64,000 bases of DNA from Pseudomonas sp. WJP1 (GTDB lineage: Bacteria > Pseudomonadota > Gammaproteobacteria > Pseudomonadales > Pseudomonadaceae). Of this stretch, positions 55,919-64,000 are shown one piece after another (position 1 is the stretch's first letter; each line of letters begins with the position of its first letter). Below the pieces are notes generated by a model. That model did no database searches, was not told the DNA's origin, and worked only from the letters and a program-made list of their open reading frames with translations. The DNA lies in the NCBI RefSeq assembly GCF_028471945.1, contig NZ_CP110128.1, forward strand, positions 484,501-548,500, given 5' to 3'. Position numbers and translations under genes: made by a program.

Positions 55919-57825
55919 ACGAGGTCGTGAACAACAGCGCTCGAATCGAGCTGCTCAGTCCGCGGTTGGCGAACCAGATCGCCGCCGGCGAGGTGGTTGA
56001 GCGTCCGGCTTCGGTGATCAAGGAATTGCTGGAAAACAGCCTTGATTCCGGCGCGAAGCGCATCGATGTCGATGTGGAGCAGGGCGGCGTCAAGTTGCTG
56101 CGGGTACGCGACGATGGCAGCGGCATTTCCGCCGATGACCTGCCGCTGGCCCTGGCGCGACACGCCACCAGCAAGATCCGCAACCTGGAAGATCTGGAAC
56201 AGGTCATGAGCCTGGGCTTTCGCGGTGAGGCCCTGGCGTCGATCAGTTCGGTGGCGCGCCTGACCCTGACGTCGCGCACCCGAGATGCCGAGCAGGCCTG
56301 GCAAGTCGAAACCGAAGGCCGTGACATGGCTCCACGGGTGCAGCCTGCGGCGCATCCGGTGGGTACGTCGGTCGAAGTGCGCGACCTGTTCTTCAATACC
56401 CCGGCACGCCGCAAGTTTCTCAAGACCGAAAAAACCGAATTCGATCACCTGCAGGAAGTCATCAGGCGCCTGGCCCTGGCGCGGTTCGACGTGGCCTTTC
56501 ATCTGCGCCATAACGGCAAGACCATCCTCAGCCTGCACGAAGCTCGCGACGATGCGGCTCGCGCCCGGCGCGTGGCGGCCATCTGCGGGCCAGGTTTCCT
56601 GGAGCAGGCGCTGCCGATCGAAATCGAGCGCAATGGCCTGCATCTGTGGGGCTGGGTAGGGTTGCCGACCTTCAATCGCAGCCAGGCGGACTTGCAGTAT
56701 TTCTTCGTCAATGGCCGTGCCGTGCGCGACAAACTGGTGGCACACGCCGTACGCCAGGCTTATCGCGACGTACTGTTCAATGGTCGGCATCCGACGTTCG
56801 TGCTGTTCTTCGAGGTCGATCCGACGGGCGTCGACGTCAACGTGCACCCCACCAAGCACGAAGTGCGCTTCCGTGAAGGGCGCATGGTTCACGATTTCCT
56901 CTATGGCACCTTGCACCGTGCCCTGGGCGATGTGCGGCCGGACGATCATCTGGCGGCCCCGATTGCGACAGCCGTAGTGCGGCCTACGGGCCTTGAAGCC
57001 GGTGAATTCGGCCCGCAGGGTGAAATGCGCCTGGCTGCCAATGCGCTGCTGGAGCAGCCTCAGGCCCAGCCTTCGTTCAATGCGCCGGCCGGTTCCGGTG
57101 CTGGCGCCGGATACCAGTATCAATACACCCCGCGTCCGCAGTCGGCAGTACCGGCTGCTGAGGCACAGGCCGCCTATCGCGAGTTCTTCGCGCCGTTGCC
57201 CGAGGCCAATGCGGTAGCGCTGCCAGCCGGTCAGGACGACATCCCGCCGCTGGGCTATGCGCTGGCGCAGCTCAAAGGCATCTACATCCTTTCGGAAAAC
57301 GCCCAGGGGCTGGTGCTGGTGGACATGCATGCCGCTCACGAGCGGATCATGTATGAACGCCTGAAAGTCGCCATGGCCAGCGAAGGCTTGAGCGGGCAAC
57401 CGCTGCTGGTGCCGGAAACCCTGGCGCTCAGCCAGCGTGAAGCCGATTGCGCCGAAGAGAACGTCGCCTGGTTCCAGCGCCTGGGCTTCGAGCTGCAGCG
57501 CCTGGGCCCGGAAACCCTGGCCATTCGGCAGATACCGGCCCTGCTCAAGCAGGCTGAGGCCAACCGCCTGGTGGGTGACGTACTGGCCGACTTGATGGAA
57601 TATGGCACCAGCGACCGGATTCAGGCGCACCTGAACGAATTGCTCGGCACCATGGCCTGCCACGGCGCGGTCCGAGCCAATCGGCGCCTGGCCCTGCCGG
57701 AAATGAACGGTCTGCTGCGTGACATGGAAAACACCGAGCGCAGCGGTCAATGCAACCATGGCCGACCGACCTGGACCCAATTGGGCCTGGACGATCTGGA
57801 CAAACTGTTCTTGCGCGGTCGTTGA
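55915..57825 (+). CDS. mutL: DNA mismatch repair protein MutL
   Basis: 636-residue mismatch repair ATPase. The GHKL part has [17 protein letters not shown] and [10 protein letters not shown]. The C-terminal domain carries [12 protein letters not shown] (Asp470, Glu476, Glu481), which fits the endonuclease motif DQHA-x2-E-x4-E with Met for Gln; Pseudomonas MutL is of the nicking type, unlike that of E. coli. It overlaps amiB at its start and miaA at its end, both by ATG/TGA overlaps. Confidence 0.96.
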   Translation: MNEVVNNSARIELLSPRLANQIAAGEVVERPASVIKELLENSLDSGAKRIDVDVEQGGVKLLRVRDDGSGISADDLPLALARHATSKIRNLEDLEQVMSLGFRGEALASISSVARLTLTSRTRDAEQAWQVETEGRDMAPRVQPAAHPVGTSVEVRDLFFNTPARRKFLKTEKTEFDHLQEVIRRLALARFDVAFHLRHNGKTILSLHEARDDAARARRVAAICGPGFLEQALPIEIERNGLHLWGWVGLPTFNRSQADLQYFFVNGRAVRDKLVAHAVRQAYRDVLFNGRHPTFVLFFEVDPTGVDVNVHPTKHEVRFREGRMVHDFLYGTLHRALGDVRPDDHLAAPIATAVVRPTGLEAGEFGPQGEMRLAANALLEQPQAQPSFNAPAGSGAGAGYQYQYTPRPQSAVPAAEAQAAYREFFAPLPEANAVALPAGQDDIPPLGYALAQLKGIYILSENAQGLVLVDMHAAHERIMYERLKVAMASEGLSGQPLLVPETLALSQREADCAEENVAWFQRLGFELQRLGPETLAIRQIPALLKQAEANRLVGDVLADLMEYGTSDRIQAHLNELLGTMACHGAVRANRRLALPEMNGLLRDMENTERSGQCNHGRPTWTQLGLDDLDKLFLRGR

Positions 57826-58796
57826 TGAGCCAGTTCCCCCCTGCGATTTTCCTGATGGGCCCGACCGCCGCCGGCAAGACCGACCTGGCCATCGAGCTCA
57901 CCAAAGTCCTGCCTTGCGAGCTGATCAGTGTCGATTCGGCATTGGTGTACCGCGGCATGGACATCGGCACCGCCAAGCCGTCAAAAGAGCTGTTGGCAGA
58001 GTTTCCGCACCGTTTGATCGATATTCTCGACCCGGCCGAGGCTTATTCGGCCGCGGATTTCCGTCGCGATGCCCTGCAAGCCATGGACGACATCACCGCG
58101 CGGGGCAAGATTCCGCTGCTGGTCGGCGGCACAATGCTCTATTACAAGGCATTGGTCGAAGGGCTTGCGGATATGCCGGCCGCCGACCCTGATGTCCGCG
58201 CGCAGATCGAGGAAGAGGCCGCACGCCTTGGCTGGCAGGCGTTACATGACCAATTGGCGGTCATTGACCCGGTTTCCGCGGCACGTATTCATCCGAACGA
58301 TCCGCAGCGTTTGAGTCGAGCGCTGGAAGTTTATCGGGTAAGCGGTCAGAGCATGACTGCGCTACGCTTGCAACAATCTGCGCAAAGTACTGAAGCAGCC
58401 GCTTCGGGACGGCAACAATTGCCCTATACTGTCGCGAACTTGGCCATTGCTCCGGCGAATCGCCAGGTACTGCACGAGCGAATTAAACAAAGATTCACCT
58501 TAATGTTGGAACAGGGATTCATCGACGAGGTCCTAGCCCTGCGTAATAGAAGTGACCTGCATACCGGGTTGCCGTCTATACGTGCGGTGGGCTACCGCCA
58601 AGTCTGGGATTACCTGGATGGCAAGCTGACGTCAGCCGAGATGCAGGAGCGTGGAATCATTGCCACGCGCCAATTGGCGAAGCGCCAGTTCACCTGGCTT
58701 CGCAGTTGGGCTGATTTACACTGGTTGGACAGTCTCGATTGCGACAATCTGCCGCGCGCCTTGAAATACCTTGGGACCATCTCCATATTGAGCTGA
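57825..58796 (+). CDS. miaA: tRNA dimethylallyltransferase
   Basis: 323-residue enzyme adding a dimethylallyl group to A37 of tRNAs reading UNN codons. The P-loop is GPTAAGKT (12-19), and [19 protein letters not shown] and [12 protein letters not shown] are classic MiaA blocks. The start shares a base with the mutL stop (TGATG); a frame-open ATG at 57750 is inside mutL. The downstream hfq gene has its own ribosome site and probably extra promoters within miaA, as in other bacteria. Confidence 0.96.
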   Translation: MSQFPPAIFLMGPTAAGKTDLAIELTKVLPCELISVDSALVYRGMDIGTAKPSKELLAEFPHRLIDILDPAEAYSAADFRRDALQAMDDITARGKIPLLVGGTMLYYKALVEGLADMPAADPDVRAQIEEEAARLGWQALHDQLAVIDPVSAARIHPNDPQRLSRALEVYRVSGQSMTALRLQQSAQSTEAAASGRQQLPYTVANLAIAPANRQVLHERIKQRFTLMLEQGFIDEVLALRNRSDLHTGLPSIRAVGYRQVWDYLDGKLTSAEMQERGIIATRQLAKRQFTWLRSWADLHWLDSLDCDNLPRALKYLGTISILS

Positions 58797-58890
58797 GTCC
58801 TTGCAATTGCCGTCTATCCTTGGGGGTGGGGCGGCCGAAGCCATCTGATTACCTATTTTTTTATATTGAATCCTTAAAGGAGTGCGGCAC

Positions 58891-59151
58891 ATGTCAAAAG
58901 GGCATTCGCTACAAGACCCTTACTTGAATACTTTACGTAAAGAGAAAGTTGGGGTGTCTATCTACCTGGTCAACGGGATCAAACTGCAAGGTACGATCGA
59001 GTCTTTCGACCAATTCGTTATCCTGCTGAAAAACACCGTCAGCCAAATGGTCTACAAACACGCTATCTCTACAGTAGTGCCGGTTCGTCCAATTCGTCTG
59101 CCTAGCGCAACCGAATCCGAAGCAGGTGATGCTGAGCCAGGTAACGCCTGA
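58891..59151 (+). CDS. hfq: RNA chaperone Hfq
   Basis: 86-residue Sm-like RNA chaperone forming hexamers that pair small RNAs with mRNAs, and in Pseudomonas controls catabolite repression with Crc. The Sm1 motif ([19 protein letters not shown], 22-40) and the Sm2 YKHAIST motif are intact. The C-terminal tail after about residue 66 is short and acidic, as usual in Pseudomonas. AAAGGAG gives a strong ribosome site eight bases before ATG 58891. Confidence 0.98.
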   Translation: MSKGHSLQDPYLNTLRKEKVGVSIYLVNGIKLQGTIESFDQFVILLKNTVSQMVYKHAISTVVPVRPIRLPSATESEAGDAEPGNA

Positions 59152-59163
59152 TAGGAGTCTCCT

Positions 59164-60465
59164 TTGTTCTTTGAGCGCCACGGTGGTGGTGAACGGGCCA
59201 TTCTCGTTCACTTGGATGGACAGGACCCTGAGGCGCGCGAAGATCCGCAGGAGTTTCAGGAGTTGGCAATTTCGGCTGGCGCCGAGACCGTCGCGTTTTT
59301 CAACGTGCCGCGTCATCGGCCATCCGCCAAATACCTGATTGGCAGCGGCAAGGTCGAAGAATTACGCGACCTGGTCAAAGCCGAGCAGGTAGATCTGGTG
59401 ATTTTCAATCACACCCTCACGCCCAGTCAGGAGCGTAACCTCGAACGTGCTTTCGAGTGTCGCGTGATCGACCGCACGGGCCTGATTCTCGATATCTTCG
59501 CCCAACGCGCCCGTACCCATGAAGGCAAGCTCCAGGTTGAACTGGCCCAGCTTGAGTACATGAGCACGCGGCTGGTTCGCGGCTGGACTCACCTTGAGCG
59601 GCAGAAGGGCGGTATCGGCTTGCGCGGTCCGGGTGAAACCCAGCTGGAAACAGACCGGCGTCTGTTGCGGGTTCGCCTGCGGCAGATCAAGGGGCGCCTG
59701 GAAAAGGTCCGCAGCCAGCGCGAGCAGTCGCGTCGTGGCCGCAAACGGGCTGACATACCGACGGTTTCACTGGTGGGCTACACCAACGCCGGCAAATCGA
59801 CGCTGTTCAACTCGGTGACCGATTCCGAGGTTTTCGCCGCCGACCAACTCTTCGCCACCCTCGACCCGACCCTGCGTCGACTCGAACTCGATGACCTCGG
59901 GCCGATCGTGCTGGCCGACACCGTGGGTTTCATTCGTCACCTGCCGCACAAACTGGTCGAGGCATTTCGGGCTACGCTCGAAGAGTCGAGCAACTCCGAC
60001 CTGCTGCTGCATGTGATCGACTCCCATGAACCCGAGCGCATGGCCCAGATTGAGCAGGTCATGGTGGTGCTTGGGGAGATCGGGGCCCAGGACTTGCCGA
60101 TCCTGGAGGTCTATAACAAACTCGATTTGCTCGAGGGGGTGGAGCCGCAGATCCAGCGCGATGCCGATGGCAAGCCGCAACGGGTCTGGTTGTCGGCCAA
60201 GGACGGTACAGGTCTGGACCTGCTCAGGCAGGCCGTGGCCGAACTGCTTGGGGATGATTTGTTTGTTGGCACCTTGCGCTTGCCGAACCGATTTGCTCGA
60301 CTGCGTGCGCAGTTCTTCGAACTCGGTGCGGTACAGAAGGAAGAACATGACGATGAAGGCATCAGTTTGCTGGCCGTTCGTTTGCCACGCGCCGAGTTGA
60401 ATCGGCTGGTGAGCCGCGAAGGTTTGCAACCGGTGGAATTCATCGAGCAACACACTTTGCAATAA
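59164..60465 (+). CDS. hflX: Ribosome-associated GTPase HflX
   Basis: 433-residue GTPase that can split stalled or heat-damaged ribosomes. The N-terminal HflX domain has KYLIGSGKVEEL (about 59-70) and FNHTLTPSQERNLE. G1 is GYTNAGKST (about 204-212), and DTVGFI and NKLD follow. A TTG start at 59164 is chosen because TAGGAG lies six bases upstream and MFFERHGGGERAILV fits the family. It lies in the hfq-hflX-hflK-hflC order found in many proteobacteria. Confidence 0.95.
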   Translation: MFFERHGGGERAILVHLDGQDPEAREDPQEFQELAISAGAETVAFFNVPRHRPSAKYLIGSGKVEELRDLVKAEQVDLVIFNHTLTPSQERNLERAFECRVIDRTGLILDIFAQRARTHEGKLQVELAQLEYMSTRLVRGWTHLERQKGGIGLRGPGETQLETDRRLLRVRLRQIKGRLEKVRSQREQSRRGRKRADIPTVSLVGYTNAGKSTLFNSVTDSEVFAADQLFATLDPTLRRLELDDLGPIVLADTVGFIRHLPHKLVEAFRATLEESSNSDLLLHVIDSHEPERMAQIEQVMVVLGEIGAQDLPILEVYNKLDLLEGVEPQIQRDADGKPQRVWLSAKDGTGLDLLRQAVAELLGDDLFVGTLRLPNRFARLRAQFFELGAVQKEEHDDEGISLLAVRLPRAELNRLVSREGLQPVEFIEQHTLQ

Positions 60466-60561
60466 AAGCCTGAGAAAGCGGTTGTGCCGTGGTGACAGGC
60501 ATTCTGTAGCATTGGTCGGCGCGCCGTGGGTGCGTCTTTGCTTTATCAGATGGAGAGCGCT

Positions 60562-61734
60562 ATGGCTTGGAATGAGCCGGGTGGCAACTCGAATAATCAG
60601 GATCCTTGGGGTGGTAAGCGCCGTAATAACGGCGATCGCAAGGGGCCGCCAGATCTCGACGAGGCCTTCCGAAAGCTGCAGGAAAGCCTGAACGGGTTGT
60701 TCGGTGGTGGTAAGAAACGTGGTGATGACGGTGGTGGTTCGGGCAAGAGCGGCGGCTTCGGCGGCCTGCTGGGCATCGGCCTGGTCGTGTTGGCGGCCGT
60801 ATGGCTGTACAGCGCGGTCTATGTCGTCGACGAGCAGGAGCAAGCCGTGGTGCTGCGCTTCGGCAAGTACTACGAAACCGTCGGCCCCGGCCTGAATATC
60901 TACTTCCCACCGATCGACAAGAAGTACATGGAAAACGTCACGCGTGAGCGGGCGTACACCAAGCAGGGTCAAATGCTGACTGAAGACGAAAACATCGTCG
61001 AAGTGCCGCTGACCGTGCAGTACAAGATCAGCAACCTGCAGGACTTCGTGCTGAGCGTCGATCAGCCGGAAATCAGCCTGCAGCACGCGACCGACAGCGC
61101 CCTGCGCCATGTGGTGGGTTCCACCGCGATGGACCAGGTGCTGACCGAAGGTCGGGAGTTGATGGCCAGCGAAATCAAGGAGCGCCTGCAACGCTTCATG
61201 GATACCTATCGCACCGGTATCACCGTCACCCAGGTCAACGTACAGAGCGCAGCGGCACCGCGTGAAGTGCAAGAAGCCTTCGATGACGTGATCCGCGCCC
61301 GTGAAGACGAGCAGCGTTCGCGCAACCAGGCTGAAACCTATGCCAACGGCGTCGTGCCGGAAGCCCGTGGTCAGGCCCAGCGCATCCTTGAAGATGCCAA
61401 CGGCTACCGTGACGAAACCGTCTCGCGCGCCAAGGGTGAGGCCGATCGCTTCACCAAGCTGGTCGCCGAGTATCGCAAGGCACCTGAAGTCACCCGCCAA
61501 CGTCTGTACCTGGACACCATGCAGGAAGTCTTCAGCAACACCAGCAAGGTTCTCGTGACCGGCAACAAGAATGGCCAGAACAACCTGCTCTACTTGCCGC
61601 TGGACAAAATGGTCGACAGTGGTCGCAGCACCAGCACTCAGGTGACCGGCGCGGCAGCCACCAGCAATGAAGCGAATGCGCGTGCGGCAGCTGATCTGCA
61701 GCAACAGCAAGCACGTACCAGGGAGAGTCGCTGA
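60562..61734 (+). CDS. hflK: FtsH protease modulator HflK
   Basis: 390-residue SPFH-family protein. A Gly-rich cytoplasmic N-terminus (about 1-65) precedes one membrane segment (68-88), then the periplasmic SPFH domain starting EQEQAVVLRFGKYYETVGPG (in part). With HflC it forms a large cage around FtsH in the inner membrane and limits its proteolysis. ATG 60562 has GGAGA about seven bases upstream; an in-frame ATG at 60526 adds 12 residues. TGATG overlap with hflC. Confidence 0.95.
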   Translation: MAWNEPGGNSNNQDPWGGKRRNNGDRKGPPDLDEAFRKLQESLNGLFGGGKKRGDDGGGSGKSGGFGGLLGIGLVVLAAVWLYSAVYVVDEQEQAVVLRFGKYYETVGPGLNIYFPPIDKKYMENVTRERAYTKQGQMLTEDENIVEVPLTVQYKISNLQDFVLSVDQPEISLQHATDSALRHVVGSTAMDQVLTEGRELMASEIKERLQRFMDTYRTGITVTQVNVQSAAAPREVQEAFDDVIRAREDEQRSRNQAETYANGVVPEARGQAQRILEDANGYRDETVSRAKGEADRFTKLVAEYRKAPEVTRQRLYLDTMQEVFSNTSKVLVTGNKNGQNNLLYLPLDKMVDSGRSTSTQVTGAAATSNEANARAAADLQQQQARTRESR

Positions 61735-62603
61735 TGAGCAATAAATCGCTGATCGCCCTTATTGTCGGCGTCGTCGTGGCGATCGCTGCCTGGAACTGCT
61801 TCTACATCGTGGCTCAGACCGAGCGTGCGGTGTTGCTGCAGTTCGGTCGCGTGGTCCAGACCGATGTTCAGCCAGGCCTGCATGTGAAAGTGCCTTACGT
61901 TAACCAGGTGCGTAAATTCGACGCACGCCTGATGACGCTGGATGCACCGACGCAACGCTTCCTGACGCTGGAAAAGAAAGCCGTGATGGTCGATGCCTAC
62001 GCCAAGTGGCGGGTGAAGGACGCCGAGCGTTTCTACACCGCGACTTCCGGCCTGAAGCAGATTGCCGACGAGCGTCTGTCCCGTCGTCTCGAATCGGGCC
62101 TGCGTGACCAGTTCGGTAAGCGCACCTTGCACGAAGTCGTGTCCGGTGAGCGTGATGCGCTGATGGCGGATATCACCGCTTCGCTGAACAAGATGGCTGA
62201 AAAGGAGCTGGGCATCGAGGTTGTCGATGTTCGGGTCAAGACCATCGACCTGCCGAAGGAAGTGAACCGCAGCGTGTTCGAGCGTATGAGCACCGAGCGT
62301 GAGCGTGAAGCTCGCGAGCACCGCGCCAAGGGTAACGAGCTGGCTGAAGGCATCCGTGCCGACGCCGATCGTCAACGTCGCGTGTTGTTGGCTGAAGCCT
62401 ATCGTGAATCCGAAGAGATTCGCGGTGACGGTGACGCCCAGGCCGCTTCGATCTACTCCAAGGCCTACGGTCAGGATCAGGAGTTCTACGCGTTCTACCG
62501 TAGCCTGCGTGCCTACCGTGAAAGCTTCGCGAACAAATCCGACGTCATGGTCCTGGACCCAAGCAGTGACTTCTTCCACTACCTGGAAAAAGCCAAGCCT
62601 TGA
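61734..62603 (+). CDS. hflC: FtsH protease modulator HflC
   Basis: 289-residue SPFH-family partner of HflK. One N-terminal membrane segment (about 5-25) leads into the SPFH domain with QTERAVLLQFGRVVQTDVQPG (in part, 28-47), and a coiled coil with STEREREAREHRAKG (about 184-198) follows. The C-terminal end FFHYLEKAKP is usual. It overlaps hflK by one base and closes the operon. Confidence 0.95.
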   Translation: MSNKSLIALIVGVVVAIAAWNCFYIVAQTERAVLLQFGRVVQTDVQPGLHVKVPYVNQVRKFDARLMTLDAPTQRFLTLEKKAVMVDAYAKWRVKDAERFYTATSGLKQIADERLSRRLESGLRDQFGKRTLHEVVSGERDALMADITASLNKMAEKELGIEVVDVRVKTIDLPKEVNRSVFERMSTEREREAREHRAKGNELAEGIRADADRQRRVLLAEAYRESEEIRGDGDAQAASIYSKAYGQDQEFYAFYRSLRAYRESFANKSDVMVLDPSSDFFHYLEKAKP

Positions 62604-62900
62604 TACAACGTTGACCTGATTCATCCCGCCGGGCGGCTAAAACCTCTGGCGGGGTGATCCTTTGGGAAAACGTGTGTATGATGCGGCAGCCGGGAAATTC
62701 CCGGCTTTTTTGCGTCTGCATGTTTGAATGCTGTTTTGTGCAGGTGCCCGAGCTGAATGCTCGACAGGTTTTTCGAGGAAAGTGATTGGCGAAGCCGGTA
62801 GCAGGCGTTTCGCTTCGTTGTTCCTGCGCGGAACAATCATTTTCTGCTTCACTCAAGGGCTCGGCCCAGGGCTGGCCGCCCGGATACAGGGGAAGGCGTA
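62604..62900. other. Intergenic stretch between hflC and hisZ
   Basis: 297 bases with no supported gene. It contains the hflC terminator at 62688 and a long leader before hisZ, with GGGGAAGG as ribosome site at 62889-62896. In other Pseudomonas a small DUF2065 membrane-protein gene lies here; no frame for it is seen. Confidence 0.65.
62688..62711 (+). terminator. Terminator after hflC
   Basis: AGCCGGGAA pairs with TTCCCGGCT (62688-62696 with 62698-62706) and runs directly into TTTTT. The loop is tiny, so the real stem is perhaps 8 bp. Confidence 0.88.
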
Positions 62901-64000
62901 ATGGCAACGGTAGACCGCTGGCTACTGCCAGATGGCATCGAAGAAGTACTGCCACCGGAAGCGGCGCGTATTGAAGTTGCGCGTCGCCAGGTGTTGGATC
63001 TGTTCCAGAGCTGGGGTTACGAGTTTGTCGTGACTCCCCATATCGAGTACCTGGAATCCCTGCTGACCGGCGCGGGCCAGGACCTGGATCTGCGTACCTT
63101 CAAGGTCATCGACCCGCAATCGGGCCGGCAGATGGGTTTCCGTGCGGACATCACGCCGCAGGTAGCGCGCATCGATGCGCATACCCTGCGCCGCGAAGGC
63201 CCGAGCCGCCTGTGCTACGCCGGTAGCGTGCTGCATGCCCAACCGCGTGCCTTGTCGTCCTCGCGCAGCCCGATCCAGTTGGGCGCCGAGTTGTATGGCG
63301 ATGCCAGCCCAAGCAGCGACGTGGAAGTCATCAGCCTGATGCTCGCCATGCTGCAACTGGCCGACGTGCCGGATGTGCACATGGACCTGGGGCATGTCGG
63401 CATCTACCGCGGCCTGGCCCGCGCCGCCGGTCTGTCCGGTGAAGTTGAACAACAGTTGTTCGATGCATTGCAACGTAAAGCCATCGATGAGGTCATTACC
63501 TTGACCGAAGGCTTGCCGGCTGACCTGTCGGGCATGCTGCGCGCGTTGGTCGACCTGTGTGGCGGCCGTGAAGTGCTGGCGGCTGCGCGTGAGCGTCTGG
63601 CCAAGGCCCCTGCCGCGGTACTGGCGGCATTGGACGACCTGCTGGCAATCGCCGAGCGTTTGTCCGTGCGTTTCCCGGAGCTGCCGCTGTACTTCGACCT
63701 GGGCGAGCTGCGCGGTTACCACTACCACACCGGCGTGGTGTTCGCCGTGTTCGTGCCGGGTGTTGGCCAGTCCATTGCCCAGGGCGGTCGTTACGACGAC
63801 ATCGGCGCTGACTTCGGTCGCGCCCGTCCGGCAACCGGCTTCTCTACCGATTTGAAAACCCTGGTGACCCTGGGGCGTGCTGAGATCGAGCTACCGTCTG
63901 GCGGTATCTGGATGCCTGACAGTACGGATGCGGCACTCTGGCAGCAGGTTTGCCGGTTGCGCAGTGAGGGTCAGCGTGTCGTCCAGGCCTTGCCTGGACA
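62901..64000 (+). CDS. hisZ: ATP phosphoribosyltransferase regulatory subunit HisZ (partial)
   Basis: The frame is open from ATG 62901 to the right edge, 366 codons without a stop, so the C-terminal few residues are missing. It is a class II aminoacyl-tRNA synthetase-like paralogue of His[19 protein letters not shown] (about 76-92) is motif 2-like, and [18 protein letters not shown] and GGRYDDIG are HisZ/HisS blocks. HisZ partners the short HisG in the first step of histidine synthesis. It is too short and lacks the anticodon-binding domain expected in HisRS. The usual downstream gene is purA, outside the window. Confidence 0.93.
   Translation, partial: MATVDRWLLPDGIEEVLPPEAARIEVARRQVLDLFQSWGYEFVVTPHIEYLESLLTGAGQDLDLRTFKVIDPQSGRQMGFRADITPQVARIDAHTLRREGPSRLCYAGSVLHAQPRALSSSRSPIQLGAELYGDASPSSDVEVISLMLAMLQLADVPDVHMDLGHVGIYRGLARAAGLSGEVEQQLFDALQRKAIDEVITLTEGLPADLSGMLRALVDLCGGREVLAAARERLAKAPAAVLAALDDLLAIAERLSVRFPELPLYFDLGELRGYHYHTGVVFAVFVPGVGQSIAQGGRYDDIGADFGRARPATGFSTDLKTLVTLGRAEIELPSGGIWMPDSTDAALWQQVCRLRSEGQRVVQALPG

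Noticed and set aside
62786..62974. 62-codon plus-strand frame before hisZ as a DUF2065 candidate
   Set aside because: It overlaps the start of hisZ, is not hydrophobic and does not resemble DUF2065.

Overview
The window is chromosomal DNA from a fluorescent Pseudomonas, probably the P. fluorescens group. Gene order follows the conserved Pseudomonas chromosome (the P. aeruginosa PA5008 to PA4939 stretch). Codons are GC-rich, and typical Pseudomonas REP sequences (cores reading GTAGGAGC or GTGGGAGC followed by TTGC and TCGCGA) sit as inverted pairs between genes. No tRNA, rRNA, CRISPR array or intact insertion sequence was seen.

Layout. (1) 1-15391: lipopolysaccharide core assembly. Core kinases of the WapP/WapQ type and a tandem-kinase protein are followed by a small lipoprotein. 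Next comes a tightly overlapping operon of carbamoyltransferase, glycosyltransferase, Mig-14, PIG-L deacetylase, Ssg-like glycosyltransferase, WapR-like glycosyltransferase and the O-antigen ligase WaaL. A kinase-like protein, the lipid A-core flippase MsbA and the heptose enzyme HldE follow. (2) 15461-21249: a Nudix-like protein, an aldo/keto reductase with an FAD oxidoreductase, an SMR efflux pump, a LysR regulator and the Kdo transferase WaaA. (3) 21344-30253: a TolC-family channel, then thiC behind a TPP riboswitch with the thiazole/pyrimidine-type transporter cytX, an RsiV-like lipoprotein, and the nudF-DUF1249-cpdA-yqiA operon. (4) 30298-45616: topoisomerase IV (parE, parC) with two exported-protein genes between the subunits, a PqiC-like lipoprotein, an AhpA-like membrane protein, serB, psd, a rhodanese, an HDOD protein and motA-motB behind a FliA-type promoter. 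(5) 45617-49022: an accessory insertion between motB and rsgA, which are normally close neighbours. It holds a structured interspersed repeat, a small DUF3077-like gene, a nested palindrome and a compact three-gene operon. (6) 49023-64000: rsgA, orn, a TRIC-type channel, queG, and the long operon nnrD/E-tsaE-amiB-mutL-miaA-hfq-hflX-hflK-hflC, ending in hisZ, which runs off the window.

The most interesting item is the minus-strand operon at 46963-48823. It encodes a ThsB-like TIR protein, a caspase-like protease with an intact His/Cys dyad, and a second TIR protein of another subtype. Both TIR proteins keep the expected catalytic glutamate. The combination matches the logic of TIR-caspase antiphage immunity (type IV Thoeris): a TIR enzyme makes a nucleotide signal from NAD+ that switches on a suicidal protease. 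The presence of two unlike TIR proteins and the uncharacterised C-terminal domain of the protease make it worth close study.
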